A stretch of 64,000 nucleotides of DNA from positions 1,178,001 to 1,242,000 of the forward strand of contig WJXW01000013.1 of NCBI GenBank assembly GCA_015832175.1, read 5' to 3'. The notes under the pieces are model-generated. The model was not told the origin of the DNA. It saw nothing but the letters and a program-made list of their open reading frames with translations, and searched no databases. This document shows positions 38,776 through 50,409 of this stretch, piece after piece. A program made the translations under genes and the position numbers. The stretch is from Paraphaeosphaeria minitans (taxonomy: Eukaryota; Ascomycota; Dothideomycetes; Pleosporales; Didymosphaeriaceae). Within the stretch, counting starts at the first letter, position 1. Each line of letters starts with the position of its first letter.

Positions 38776-40583
38776 ATGCCGACGCGTGCGATCAAGGCCA
38801 TCTTCTTCACGCGCTTCCACCATGAGAAAGGTGCGCATCAGCTCTGTGCTTTCCGTCGCGTACCCCACCACAGCTCCTTCCTCGCACGCCAGCTGACCCA
38901 TCGATCGCACAGGCTCCCGCGTCCTCCACCAAATCCCCGAGGGCAGCATAACGCCATCATCCTCGCTCTCCGCGCTTCGCACGCCGCTCTTCTCCTTTGA
39001 CTCTGCGACACCCTACCTCATCCCGACCCAGCAGTTTTGCGACCACCTCCTCACCTTCTGCGTCAACCACTACCGCGTCATCGGATACCCCGTGTGCATT
39101 CGCGAGGGTCGATACTCTAGAAATGAGTTCATCTTTAATTGGTCGATTGTTGTTGAGGAAAGTCTAGCGGACTGGGTTGCGTACGGAGAGGTGGTGAGGA
39201 AGGTCGGGCGGTTGCTTCGTGGGCTGGAAGAACAAGGCGGTTTCGTCAGTGGGGAGGAGGATGGGATGGCTGTGTGGGAAGACGATAGTGAGGACAGGAC
39301 ATGGAGGATGGGCGGCGGGAGTAAGGTTTTCGCGCTGTGTGAAATGCTGCTAGAGGATCTGAATAATTATGCCGAGTGTATGATTCCGATTGGTACCTTT
39401 CCCCTCCAGTCCAGATCTCAGACGGAGGGATGCTAACCAGATAGATGATTCAAATACCATCAACCTCAAGCTTTTCCCCACGCGCCCGCCTCCACCACCC
39501 ATACACGCTCATCAGGTCCCCATCCTTACCATCAGCCTATCCTCCCTCAGCACGCCAATCTCCTCCGACCTCACGTTCAACCGCATCCTACCTTACGTCA
39601 ATGGCACCCACAGCGTTGCGCGTATCGCCCAGCTCGCGGATGCGGACCTCAGTCTCACGCGCAAGGCGATCCAACATCTGGTCTACTATGGATGCCTGGT
39701 GCTGCTGGATGTCTTCAGCTTTGCGGCGATATATGCGCCCACAGCTGAAATAGGGGGGTTCATCGTCGACGAAGCGGTAAAAGAGGAGTGCGTAAGGTAC
39801 GTCCGGGTGCCACGGGTGTGGTGGAAAGGTCCGAGTATCACGAAATCCCGGATGGACAGCGAAGACTCAGTGGCAGGGTCCTCGCGCAACTCACGGTGCT
39901 CCGTCTCCTCCAATGCCTCAACGACCTCAACCCAAAGTGATGCCCTCTCTGCAACAGATAGCCTGACCAATCCACCCGGACCTCCATCCCCAGATGAAGA
40001 TACCCACGACATCCCCCACGAAATTCTTATCACGCTTTACACCAGTCTACGCCAAGGGCTCCCCCTCCGCCAGTGGGTCCTCGACAACCTCGTGCTGCTT
40101 CGCGGCATCGACGTCCGGCGGTTCATCACATTCGGCATCATCAAAGGCTTTCTGTATCGCATTCACAAATATGTCATCGCGACCAACACAAACATTGTGA
40201 TGCCTCCCGCGCCCCCAACGAGCTTGCAGAGTAACCCAGCAAGTACGGCGCCCTCTACACACGGTAATGTCGCCTCTGACACTTCCACCATCCGAAACCA
40301 CCCTGCCCCTCGCCACCGCGAGAGCTCGGCAGGGGCACATCTGCAGCACAAACCGAGCGTGGCGTCTAGTCTGTTTGCTCCGGGAGGCGAGCGCAGGCTG
40401 GAGGATATCACAAGGCTAGACAGCATTGTGAGTGGGGAGGAAATGGGCGGGATCGGGGGCCTCATGAGGTTCCTGGATGGGATGCATTGCTTTGATGAGA
40501 TTTGTATGGAGGTGGGGGTGAGCGAGGAGGGCGTGGAGAAAAAGGTAAAGGTGTTGGGAGACGTGCAGGTGTTTGGTCGTTGA
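38776..40583 (+). CDS. NPR2: Nitrogen permease regulator 2, SEACIT/GATOR1 subunit
   Basis: Npr2 with Npr3 and Iml1 forms the GTPase-activating complex that inhibits TORC1 at the vacuole when amino acids or nitrogen are scarce. Exons are 38776-38830, 38913-39392 and 39445-40583 (557 aa, phases consistent). The N-terminal longin-like start AIKAIFFTRFHHEKG is characteristic of Npr2. It is followed by TPYLIPTQQFCDHLLTFC and YSRNEFIFNW, and in exon 3 by winged-helix-like segments (VNGTHSVARIAQLADADLSL). Exon 3 must start at 39445, after ATAG, because the nearer CAG would cause an immediate stop. A Ser-rich linker precedes the C-terminal region. Confidence 0.9.
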
Positions 40584-41014
40584 TGTATGAAGACGACAGG
40601 TCACTGTGCCTAGTATTGCGTATACAGCTATGTGAGTGCAGTGGCGATGAATGATTATGCTATGATTTTGTAGACATACCTGTTGCATACCTACTAAGTT
40701 GCTTCAGGTCACAATGACAGCAACCATAGCTCACGTTGCTAAGATTGCAACAAGATCACTCCTTAGCTTTGGTCTTCACACTGGTGATGCTGATCTCAAA
40801 AATTAATCAAACTTCTTACACAAATGTAGGAAGAAGGTAATAAAGTAACAATGAACTCTCCTGGGGTAAGACAGTGTAGTCAAAGCTCTGCGCTGTAGAC
40901 GCACAGACCAGCACGGTGCACATGCCGACGCGTCGGGCTTTCCCCGGGTTCCCTGCCCCGCGCCTCCGCGCGCTCCCGATTTGACTCCTCTATTGCTCAA
41001 CAACCACCCAAACA
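40584..41014. other. Intergenic, promoter of the F-box gene
   Basis: This 431-bp region is slightly AT-richer in its middle. No motif or gene was recognised. Confidence 0.55.
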
Positions 41015-42748
41015 ATGACGCGCACACTCTCACCCGATGAGTATCAAGAGATTGGAAAGTCTTACTACAAACGCAAACAGTTCGAAAAGGCTATCGAATC
41101 CTTCACCAACGCCATCGACGCGTCGGCGATTCCATCAGCCACGCTCTACGACTATCGCGCCGCGTCCCACGAGAAGCTCGGCGACTTCAACGCTGCAGTT
41201 AAGGATGGGCGTCTCGCTATCCGCACGCACAAGCAGGACATCAAGGGCTACCTGCGCACCGCGAGCGCGCTGCAGAAGATGAAGAAGCTGGACACGGCGC
41301 TGAACATCTACAAGTACGGCATGAAAAACGTGCCCGTCAACAACAGCGACTTTCCGCTCCTACAACAGCTCCACGACAAGCTCACGCGCACGCTTTCCCC
41401 GCCCAAAGCCATCGACCCGTTCACGATCCTGCCGGTGGAGCTGGTCGAGATGGTCATCGGCTACCTATCTTTCAAGAACATGATCAACTGTCTGCGGGTC
41501 AGCAGAGGCTGGAAAGACTACCTCACCAACCGCCCTAAGCTTTGGGACAGTCTCGATCTATCTGGCGCCACCAAGTCCGTATCGCGAACCTTCCTCACCA
41601 ATGCTGTTCGCTACAGCCGCGGTGCCCTGCATACGTTGACCGTCCACCGCCTGCAGCATACAGATATGCTCCGTAACATCGCGGCTGCGTGCAAAAGCCT
41701 CCATTCCCTGACGATCCTATCGTTCCCTCAGAAGATATCCGAGACACTCATAGAGATGGTTCAATCGGCACAAAACTTGAAGCGGATATCTATACATACT
41801 GAGGTTAGCACCGACACCATAATTCAGATTCTGCGGAAACGCCCGGCGCTGGAGCTCATCGATTTGAAACATGTATATGCGTCAGGCGTAGCTAGATCCG
41901 CTCCCATTGACTGGAAAGGGGGTCCTTACAACGGACTGCAAACCCTTGCATTACAATCCAATGCCAGCCACACGCCACTATCTGACAATTTCGTCTCAAC
42001 CTTTGTACAACAAGCCCCTGCATTACGCTCACTGACGTGCGTGAACTTGAAAGTACAGGGTGGTGCGATGTTCGGAATTCTCAAGCTCCACGCAACTCGC
42101 CTAACGAGTCTTACCTTGAAGAAGTTTCACGGCGATGTCACCATCCCGTCGACATTAGAGCACCTAGTTTATAACCCATCCCATCCGTTGACAACACTGG
42201 CAGAGCCTTCGTGCTCTCGCTCACTCACCCATCTTACCCTAGGCGACGACGTTCATCTAGGTAACCGACTATCAGACTTCTTGGACTATTCAAGTTATTC
42301 AGGGGACGAGACGAGACGGCCCAACGAAGACGCCAAACCCTTGCAACATCTTTCTCTAGCTGGACCCATCGAGAGAGAAAGCGTCGACGCCTCCACCCCT
42401 TCCAGTACCATCGTGTCCACTTTCCTCTCCAAATCTCCCCGCATCCTCACCCGCGCCCTCACCTCCCTCGAACTCCCTGGCCAGCCCCTTACAGACGATG
42501 ACATTGGTCCCATCATCGAATCAACAAGCCTCACCACGATCAACGTATCAAACACGAACGTCTCGGGGTACGGCATCAAGAAACTCGTCGACGGTGCGCC
42601 GACGTTGCGCCACATTAACGCTGATCACTGCCGCAACTTGAGCAGTAGAGACGTGATCGAGTATGCAAAAGAGCGCGGCGTGCATGTGAGTTACACGATG
42701 GCGGAACCGAGTAAAGGGGTGAAGGGACGTAAGGTGCGGTATGGATAA
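41015..42748 (+). CDS. TPR, F-box and leucine-rich-repeat protein, Dia2/Pof3-like
   Basis: It is an intronless 577-aa protein. Residues 8 to about 115 form three TPR-like units (YQEIGKSYYKRKQFEKAIES). Residues 128-175 are an F-box (FTILPVELVEMVIGYLSFKN). From about 185 to 560 there are leucine-rich repeats (LRSLTCVNLKVQGGAM, LTTINVSNTNVSGYGI). This three-part order is that of S. cerevisiae Dia2 and S. pombe Pof3. They are substrate receptors of an SCF ubiquitin ligase that acts on the replisome and protects genome stability. Equivalence is inferred from architecture; other TPR/F-box proteins exist in fungi. Confidence 0.8.
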   Translation: MTRTLSPDEYQEIGKSYYKRKQFEKAIESFTNAIDASAIPSATLYDYRAASHEKLGDFNAAVKDGRLAIRTHKQDIKGYLRTASALQKMKKLDTALNIYKYGMKNVPVNNSDFPLLQQLHDKLTRTLSPPKAIDPFTILPVELVEMVIGYLSFKNMINCLRVSRGWKDYLTNRPKLWDSLDLSGATKSVSRTFLTNAVRYSRGALHTLTVHRLQHTDMLRNIAAACKSLHSLTILSFPQKISETLIEMVQSAQNLKRISIHTEVSTDTIIQILRKRPALELIDLKHVYASGVARSAPIDWKGGPYNGLQTLALQSNASHTPLSDNFVSTFVQQAPALRSLTCVNLKVQGGAMFGILKLHATRLTSLTLKKFHGDVTIPSTLEHLVYNPSHPLTTLAEPSCSRSLTHLTLGDDVHLGNRLSDFLDYSSYSGDETRRPNEDAKPLQHLSLAGPIERESVDASTPSSTIVSTFLSKSPRILTRALTSLELPGQPLTDDDIGPIIESTSLTTINVSNTNVSGYGIKKLVDGAPTLRHINADHCRNLSSRDVIEYAKERGVHVSYTMAEPSKGVKGRKVRYG

Positions 42749-42859
42749 TCAAGACGCGTGTGCGAGAGTCATTTGAAGACGGTTTGACAATGGAAGGGTC
42801 AGGTTAACACGATGAGCCTTCGTAATTAGCATGTAAGTCGAAGCCGGACTGGAAATACA

Positions 42860-42975
42860 ACAGGTGTAACCTTAGGTCTGCAGCATCTTATAAGCTAGAT
42901 GCTAATTTAAGCGCATTATCTTTTACTATAAGCACCTGCAAGTCTGCTAAGTCTATACTACTGTAAGACACCTGT
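42860..42975. mobile_element. Possible small AT-rich MITE
   Basis: A 116-bp AT-rich patch in the spacer is bounded by the inverted octamers ACAGGTGT and ACACCTGT. Its composition (TATAAG, CTAATTTAAG) resembles the RIP-affected blocks, not the gene island. The inverted repeats are short and no clear target duplication is seen. Confidence 0.3.
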
Positions 42976-43023
42976 TATATAAGATGTTTGCATATTATTA
43001 TGTTATTATATTGCACGCGTAGC

Positions 43024-45837
43024 CTACTTCCTCCATCCCTCCCCTGGCTCTGAATCCCTTTCCGCCACCCCACCCATCCGTATCCCCAAGACATTCACCC
43101 CTGGCGGACTACCGGGGTCCGAATTTTCCCTCGTATACCCCTGCGTATTCTGCACCATCCCCAAAAACGTCGTATATGCCCCCACCCGTACCGGACTCAC
43201 CGGCGACATGAGCCCAGATTCCTGCCCACTGCTCTGCGGGTCACGCTCGTCGCTCTGCACCAACGTAGCGGACCCCGCGCGCTCCCGCTGGTGGTGCGCT
43301 TCCGAAGGGCGCTGGAGCAGCGGTCTGGAGGAGAGTGCGGAGTCGTGCGAGGGGCGGTGTGTGAGGAATGGCGGCGATGAGTGTGAGGGGGACGGTGCGG
43401 GATTGCCGATGCCGTGCAAGAGCGACGGCGACGGCGACGGCCGCACAGCAGAGGCGTCGCTGTCTTGCCTTGGTCTGCGCTGCGGGATCGCCGGCGGGAA
43501 GAGCGAGTGCGCCATGGCGGGTGTTTCGTACGCAATGTGCTCGTGCGAATGCTGGCTGTCATCCCTCGCCATAGTGGTGAAACAGTCTGACAGCTCGATG
43601 CTGGGGTTGCTGTGGGGACGTGGTATTCGCATCGGGGCCGGGAGGGCGACGTCTGGGTCGTGCGTGTGCATTTTGCTCCAGAGCAGCGTCTTCTGCGGGT
43701 ACTTGATGAGCCCGATGGCAACGGCGAAGCGCTCCAATGGGTCGAACGTGAAGCGCGAAAGGAGGCGGGAGAGCCTGCGGAAGGAAAATGTCCAGTGCCT
43801 ATATATCCGCGTTCGCAGTCCTTTTCTCGCGTCCTCGTAGTTTTCCGTTGAGAGGAAGGGCTGTTGACACCACTCGACGGTGATGTAGAACATAAGAGAA
43901 GCCCATAACCGAGGACGTTAGCAGCGTCCCTGTCAGCCAGTACGCTTCCACCCACTTGCTTGCCACGTCTTGCACGCGAAAGTCGAGGTAACCCCCCGCT
44001 CCTCCCCAATTACTGGTAACACAATCACAGGTCTTGTAGAAGCCCCAGGTCTGCGCAACGACGATGTAGACGAGCCATACAGTGTTGAAGGCCTCGAGCG
44101 GCTCGAAGAAAAACCATTCCCATTTCCGTTGGGGACTCATTGCTTTCAAGCTCTTCGCCCGTTCGTCGAGGAACGTCTCGATTCTATCTCTGGCAAATTC
44201 TTTGTCGTGGAATGGGTATAGCAGCACCAGCCGTGTGATGGATTTTATTAAGAGATCCTCAGATGTGCGCAGGATACCGGAGGCTCGTCTTTTGATGTAG
44301 CCCCATTGGTCGTGCCTTCTATCATCCAGCCGATGAACAATGGCGTTGCTTTGTAACTGTGTATGGGTTCTATGTAGCCAAGGCGGCTCTTGCATCTCGT
44401 ATGGGGATAGGATCAGCCTGTAGAGAGTAAGTCATTGAGAGGGTGATTTATCGGACGCCGCATAAGGTGTCCTGAGGTAACACAGGGTAGGTAAACTTAC
44501 CAAACAACCATCTCCATGATCATCAATCCAAGAGATATACAGAAGAATATAGTGTAACCACCACTACGACACCCTAGCCCAACAGTGGGTGTGAAAAAGC
44601 TTAGAATGAAAGCGCCACCACAGCTACCCAGAACAATCGCAATTGATGCTGCAACCTGCCAGAACTCACGTATGTCAAACCAGACCAAACCTTCATCTTT
44701 GATACGTCCCAAGACAAGGTTCGTACGCGCTTCTCTCTCATCTGCAAGCCAGTTCCGGCCTTTATCTGCAATGTAACAGTTCTCAATGTCTGAGAGAATT
44801 GGGTTTGCCGCTCCATGGTGCCACCGAATTCGAGCTTGACCAGCGAAATCCACGAAGAAGTTATCCATGTATTCTGCTTCTGCTGCGATGTCGTGAATAT
44901 GGTGCGCAAAAGGTTTGAAATTTGGCTGGTCGCAGAATGAATCGATGAACTCTTGCCGATGGCGTTCGTCTCGTAATGCGTGCCGTACGTGGTCTACCAG
45001 CGCATTGAGCTTCTTTCTAATTGCTTCGGCCGCGATAGGGTTCCGGTCAACGATTGTCGACATGATCAAGATTGGGAACCATGCGAGCATACAACCCAAT
45101 GCTAGATCGTGAGCCGTCCGGTTCTTGCCGATAACTCCAAACGCCGCTTGTATGGAGAGCGCGAACGCAAAGAGAAACCACATGATGGACACGAACACGG
45201 GTACTGCACCGTGCCGTCTCATCTCACGTAGTTCTCGAGCGAGGATGCGTCGCATTTGTCGCAGTGTCTTCGGGGTATCTGTAAGCTTCAGATCCTTGCT
45301 AAAGAGCACAATGCGTAGCAAGCCCTCCGCCTCCTTCTCTCGAAGCATCGCCGTTGGTTTCATTGTATACTGATTCATAGCGAGCAAAAGATACATGGAA
45401 TCCCTCATGCTGCCAAAGTCAGACTTGCGATCTGGTACCCGATTGTATGGCACAGCCATATCAACCATCAATGCTGCTTTGGCAGAGACCTTGATATTCC
45501 AAAGAACATAACTGAGGGAAGCAATCGGTGATCCGCCCCATCGCGTTATGGCCAGCAAAGTGCGTCTGAATGCATTGCTTTCGAAAGGTGCTTGGAGTAG
45601 AGTACCTACGACTGGTAAAAGCCATGTTGTGATGGTGGAGGAGACATCATCCCAAGGATATGTTGCGGCGCCATGTCCGCATACTGCAAGGCAGCCTTCG
45701 CGTGAGATCTGCGTTTCTGGACTTCGATCTATCCCCACCAGTGTACCATTCCAACCATATTTTCACCTCAGTTGCTGGCCTTCGGGGGTTTTGGCAGCGA
45801 AAATGGCGGCGCATTCTGTGAAGTTGATGCGCGGCAT
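43024..45837 (-). CDS. Fungal multi-span membrane protein of unknown function
   Basis: A self-consistent four-exon model gives 878 aa: 45767-45837, 44501-45721, 43910-44417 and 43024-43860. I count about seven hydrophobic spans, for example WLLPVVGTLLQA, FVSIMWFLFAFALSI, LGCMLAWFPILIMST, VAASIAIVLGSCGGAFIL, IFFCISLGLMIMEMVV and VWLVYIVVAQTWGF. A Ser/Pro-rich, probably cytosolic tail of about 260 residues follows. The second intron (44418-44500) is certain. The first (acceptor GAAG) and the third (43861-43909, donor GTTATG) are the best fit to the frame changes but have weak splice sites. I do not recognise a transporter or enzyme family. Confidence 0.7.
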
Positions 45838-46020
45838 AGAAATTACGATCGAAGCGACAGGAAGGAAGGCGAGTAGGTAGGTAGCTAGGTAGGTACTGGA
45901 ACTGACGCTGCGGCGGGGCACGGCTTATTATCACCCGAGTGCGCCACCTCGTACAGATCGCAGCCTCTGGCGGCTGCCTACTTACGGCCTCCGGTAGCAG
46001 AGCCACATTGCCTTGTTTTA

Positions 46021-48548
46021 TCAGGTGAGCGTTTTCGTATATTTTTCGAGGCTGATGCCGAGGTTGTTGACAAACTGCCATTGCGTGTTGCCCTGGAGGA
46101 ACCGACACCAGATATGCAGAACAGCAAGGCCTAGCTGGAACGGCTCGTTGGGAACAGTCAGTTCCCGCTCCTCATCAAAGTCGACGACTGCATATGCTTC
46201 TTCGACAATACATTTCACCCAGTGAACGATACGGTGTTCGGAGCCTGATAGCGTTAGTCCGAGTTGGCAGCTGAAGTCGCGACTAGAACATACGAGATAA
46301 ACTGTCTTCACACATCGGGCTAGGCAGCGAGCAAAGCCATTTGCCCAAGAATATAGCACACTCAAAGCTGGAAATCGCATGTTGAACACTCCAGAAGAAT
46401 GATTGACTTCTTGCTATCCTGTCTACTCCAAGCCTCACCGGTATGCTGAGAGCATGGGTCGAATACAACAGTGCTGATAAGAGGTTGTCGTTGCGCTCGA
46501 TATCGGGCAGCGCGGCCAGGCTATGCGCGATTAAATTTGGATCACGAGATTCGAGATGACGATGCGAGCCAAGGTCAAGAGACAGGCGGATGTAGGCAAC
46601 GACAAGGAGAGCACTTGAAGTGAAAGGAATCGGTCCGCTCTCGTTGTTAGGATCGAGTATACTCTCTGGTGCTTGCTGCCACAGAGAAGTCCAACTACGC
46701 AGGGCTCGTCTGTAAACGAGATTAACTCAGATCAATCACAGACCATGGTGAGATATTGATGCTTACCCTATTGTGTGAAGCTCAGAACCCGAGATCGCGG
46801 CTTGCGCAGCGGCAGGAAATGACAGCTCACGAACGACATGGATTCTTTGCAGCAGAGCGTGGAGCAATATATAGTTGCCGATAGGGCTGGGTATGGGGTG
46901 AACGGAGTTGACCCCTGATGTGCCCTGAAGCAGGACCGATAAGGCTTGTTGGAAAGGCATTTGATCTTCTTTTCGTTCGCGTTCCAGCGATGCCCACTGC
47001 GCGGCGCTCGAAACTTGCCAGAACTGAGTGCAGCAGGGTAGTCGAAGGTGAAGCTCACTGCTCCAGAGCAGAGGATGTATGTTATATGCAATGCTGTGAA
47101 CTGTGGTCACTGTCAGAACAAGGTTTAGTACCGAAGGATTAGCTCACCATTTATGTAGCAGAAAGCAACAAGCTTAGTCCGTCGAGAGGATTCGCGTTGC
47201 ACCCATTCATCCCACAAGGCGGATCTGGCACCCGCCGGGATGCTAGAGGAAGTGCTCTCCTCTCTAAGCCCATTATCACGAAGACATTGAACAAGTAGTC
47301 CGCGAAGAGCGAAGGCCTGCTGCAGGAGGTCTTTACGTTCCCACGTGGCAAATCCTACCAGAATCAGGAGCGTTTTGGCCATATCAAGTGGCGCCCATGG
47401 CCCTGCTTTCCTTGCCACTGTTGCAGTTGCAGGCGAGAGCATGTTCGTAGATGCGATGAAGGCCAGTGTTTGCGGACCAAAGTGTGACTCTTCTTGCCGA
47501 AGCCGTTCAAATACGATGCCTTTTGAAACACGAAAGAGCCGATCCGCACTTCTTCTTTCGAAGCAGTACTGTGCTCCTGCAGCACACATGGCTAGTGTGA
47601 GCTCCAATGGTGAGCATGATGGCTTATAGGTTGGTTCGTGAATGAAGGGAAAGTGAGAATGAAAGCCACTAAAAAAGGCAGTGATGTAACGTGTAAGGGC
47701 ATGGCGAGAAGGAATCTCGAATTCGGAGATCGGCGCCGGAAAGCTTGGGAGGAGTGAGATGAGAAAGCTTCGGTGATCTTCTGTGACATGATACGTGCCA
47801 TGTCTTGCTCGGCTCTCGCGAACGTCGGCTCCCGAATGTGATCTCAGATGAATCTGATCTTCTGCTGGTGCTGAAGGAAGCCATGTGCTGAAAGGAGTTC
47901 CAATATCCTCATTTCCCGGTGATTGGTGAGACTCTAGATCTCTTGATGCACGTCGAGGCTCTTCATAATTATCGAGGCGCAACCAATCGATATTGTACTC
48001 AGGCGTCCATTGGGCTGATAGGCCCACACCATCTATAAAGTTCACAAAGTCTCGAAAATCTTCGAACCCCTCATCCTGGTAGGACTCGGGATGTATAGCT
48101 GGGTCGATGTGCCCTTGCGCACCATGGAAAGACTCCACGGGGGTCGGGAGCTCTGGCCGGTGAGTGTGATTCGAATCTTCAAGCATTTCAGTTCCAACGA
48201 CAACATTGGCCGTGCTCAGCTCGATCGGAGATACATTGTGCTGCGGCAGTGTTTGCGTCTGCGTTTCGATTGTTGGCTCGTGGTGTTCTCCACCACCGAA
48301 CTCACTATGGCCGGTGATTCGCCAGTGCCTCGTGAGCAGATCTCGCCGCGTGAAAGATGCGCTACATTGACACACAAAGGGCTTCTCGCGTGTATCTTCG
48401 CACCCGAGAGTCAGCAACTCAAGGTGGTGGAGTACAGGTTGAGTCAAAAACAGTGGAGCAACTCACGCGTGCGGAGATGGCGGGTCAAATGCTCAGCCCG
48501 TTTGAATGGCCGCGAGCAGAAACGGCACGTATGGCTGTGTCTGTGCAT
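46021..48548 (-). CDS. C2H2 zinc-finger transcription factor with fungal regulatory domain
   Basis: This is a probable pathway-specific activator. Exons are 48467-48548, 47148-48395, 46767-47109, 46294-46709 and 46021-46244 (770 aa, all phases consistent; intron 2 is only 38 bp). Two tandem C2H2 fingers start almost at Met1: CRFCSRPFKRAEHLTRHLRTH, then CQCSASFTRRDLLTRHWRITGH, split by intron 1. Helix contact residues are R-H-R (finger 1) and R-L-R (finger 2), resembling CreA/Mig1-type fingers. An acidic linker and a fungal-specific transcription-factor (middle homology) domain cover roughly residues 200-650. The fold class matches HxnR, the nicotinate regulator of A. nidulans. Orthology is unproven. 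It is divergent from the SDR. Confidence 0.85.
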
Positions 48549-48561
48549 GTGGTTCCAGAGT

Positions 48562-48594
48562 TTGGAGTTCGGGTTTGGAGTTGCGGGTTTGGAG
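48562..48594 (+). promoter_or_regulatory. Three TTGGAG direct repeats just upstream of the regulator's start codon
   Basis: TTGGAG is found at 48562-48567, 48575-48580 and 48589-48594 (steps of 13 and 14 bp), within 14-46 bp of the regulator's ATG. They form a small minisatellite of GGGTTTGGAGTTSG units. Their position suggests autoregulation, or they may be a neutral tandem repeat. Confidence 0.5.
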
Positions 48595-48743
48595 TTCGCG
48601 GGGGAGCAAGACACTGTCAGAGGGCGTGGAGCAAGGATTTTTTAGAGCAAACGCTAGCCTGACTAGTTGTAACGCGCCGGTTGTTCCTATCGGAGACAAT
48701 CTTACCCCACGATTTGGAGAATGTGTTTGAATACGGCTATTTA

Positions 48744-48761
48744 CTCCAACTTCGACTCCAA
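48744..48761 (-). promoter_or_regulatory. Paired CTCCAA sites, 6-bp spacer
   Basis: CTCCAA at 48744-48749 and 48756-48761 is in direct repeat, with an upstream single TTGGAG at 48714-48719. It lies about 170-215 bp from the regulator's ATG and 270-315 bp from the SDR's ATG. Confidence 0.5.
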
Positions 48762-49028
48762 ATACATAGCAGAGCTATCGTTGCCGATACCAGGCCTTAC
48801 CTACTCCGCACTAACACTGGGTCATGCGGGACGTGCATCCGTCGACCTAACATCATCCTTACTGGACTCATAGCAAGCAGATAACGATTTGGGGCTTAAC
48901 CTTCAAGCAATCGTTGCACAGATTGATAGTTTCACATCCGAGACGGCTCTGTGTAATTACTGGCGAGCAGCAGCGACCAGCTTGAGCTTCATTTGTACTT
49001 GCCCGCTTATATATTTGTCACTGTAAAG

Positions 49029-49981
49029 ATGGCATCGATTGTGAAGCAATTGCTTGGTGTTGCTGTGGTCACTGGCGCAGGCGGCACAGGTAAGAACTGC
49101 AGGACTAGATGTGAACATGCTCTTCTAACAATCAAAAGGCATTGGTGCAGCCGTAGCTAAGGGCTTCGCTCGATCTGGGTGCACAAGGATCGCTATAACA
49201 GATATCAACTCGAAAACACTGTCACAGACGAAGGAGGCTATCTTGTCAATTAATCCCTCAGTCAGCATGCTCGACAGTCCAGGAGACATAGCCGACGAGA
49301 GTTTCATCGATTCATTTCACGAGGAAGTGTTCAACCGATTTTCAAGACTTGACTATGCGGTGAATTGTGCAGGAGTACTAGGGAGCAAGACATTGAAAGC
49401 GGTGGAAATGGAGACGGAGGCATTTGATCGGTTGAACAGTATCAACTATCGTATGTGGCTTATCGGAAACATTACTCAAAGCGTAGTTGACAGTTGCTAG
49501 GTGGTTCATGGCTCAGCTGTCGGGCGCAGCTAAGGAATATGCTCAAGCAAGAGCCTCTAGATGAGCAGCAGAAACAAAGGGGTGCTATTGTGAACATTGC
49601 GAGTCAACTGGGTATAGTTGGCAGGCCTGGTGCTGGTGAGCTGGCCCCCTTCTACATAATTTGAGCATTTACTGAAGAAATCCAGCTGCGTACTGTGCCT
49701 CCAAGGCCGCGATAATTAACATGACAAGATCCAATGCGATCGACTATTCCGAAAACGGGATCCGTGTAAACTGTGTTTGCCCAGGTGTAATTGAGACTCC
49801 AATGACCACCACCTCGCCCGAGATGGTCGAAGCGCTCAAGCCTGCTATCAATATAGCTCCTATGAAGAGAATGGGAACTGCTGATGAGGTTGCCGATGCA
49901 GTCCTTTTCTTGTGCTCGACGCAGGCGTCGTTCATCCAAGGCCATGCACTCGTCGTAGATGGAGGATACACCATCAATTGA
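49029..49981 (+). CDS. Short-chain dehydrogenase/reductase (classical SDR)
   Basis: It is an NAD(P)-dependent oxidoreductase of unknown substrate. Exons are 49029-49089, 49139-49450, 49501-49635 and 49686-49981 (267 aa, the usual classical SDR size; introns of 49-50 bp). Rossmann motif TGAGGTGIG is near residue 15, NCAG near 112, the catalytic YCASK near 170, and the PG motif (CVCPGVIETPM) follows. The C-terminus FIQGHALVVDGGYTIN is typical. It is divergent from the C2H2 regulator and shares its promoter, so co-regulation is likely. By position in the proposed pathway it could play the part of the ketoreductase HxnW, but SDRs are too common to assign from class alone. Confidence 0.88.
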
Positions 49982-50409
49982 TCGGTCCGACACATGTATA
50001 CTAGCTTCATCTTATCCATTATCAAAAGTCGAACAAACTAGGTAAAACGGTACTACTTGGTACGATAATCAACTCAAGTCGAACGCAATGGCCGGAAATA
50101 AGAATTGTGATCCTCAAGGTAAATCTTACTATGTGAATATCTACGCCTAATTAATGATAACTCTATGGACGTATAATGGAGTAAAATAAGACAGAACTAT
50201 GTGCGCGCATGCATTCCCATTTCTTGTGTCGGCCACTGTACAACAAGTCGGTAAAATTGTAATCCAAGTCTTCGTGTTGAGCTATGGATATCGTGACGAA
50301 CGATTACAACCACATTGCAAGCAATCTAATTTCAATTGATGAGACATGACTCTGGATATATTGCGCCCAGAACAATGTGTAATTCTGATTGTTCCCCACC
50401 GTTAGCTAC
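49982..50409. other. Convergent intergenic region, SDR / amidase
   Basis: This 428-bp spacer lies between two 3' ends. It presumably contains both polyadenylation regions. No other feature was seen. Confidence 0.6.

Larger units (their letters stand above)
48549..49028. promoter_or_regulatory. Divergent promoter, transcription factor / SDR, with six TTGGAG/CTCCAA sites
   Basis: This 480-bp spacer holds TTGGAG at 48562, 48575, 48589 and 48714 and its complement CTCCAA at 48744 and 48756. Chance expectation for both strands is well below one. GATA-factor sites AGATAA (48879-48884) and TGATAG (48924-48929) lie nearer the SDR. The layout suggests joint control of the regulator and the SDR by a specific factor plus an AreA-like nitrogen regulator. 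Confidence 0.6.
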
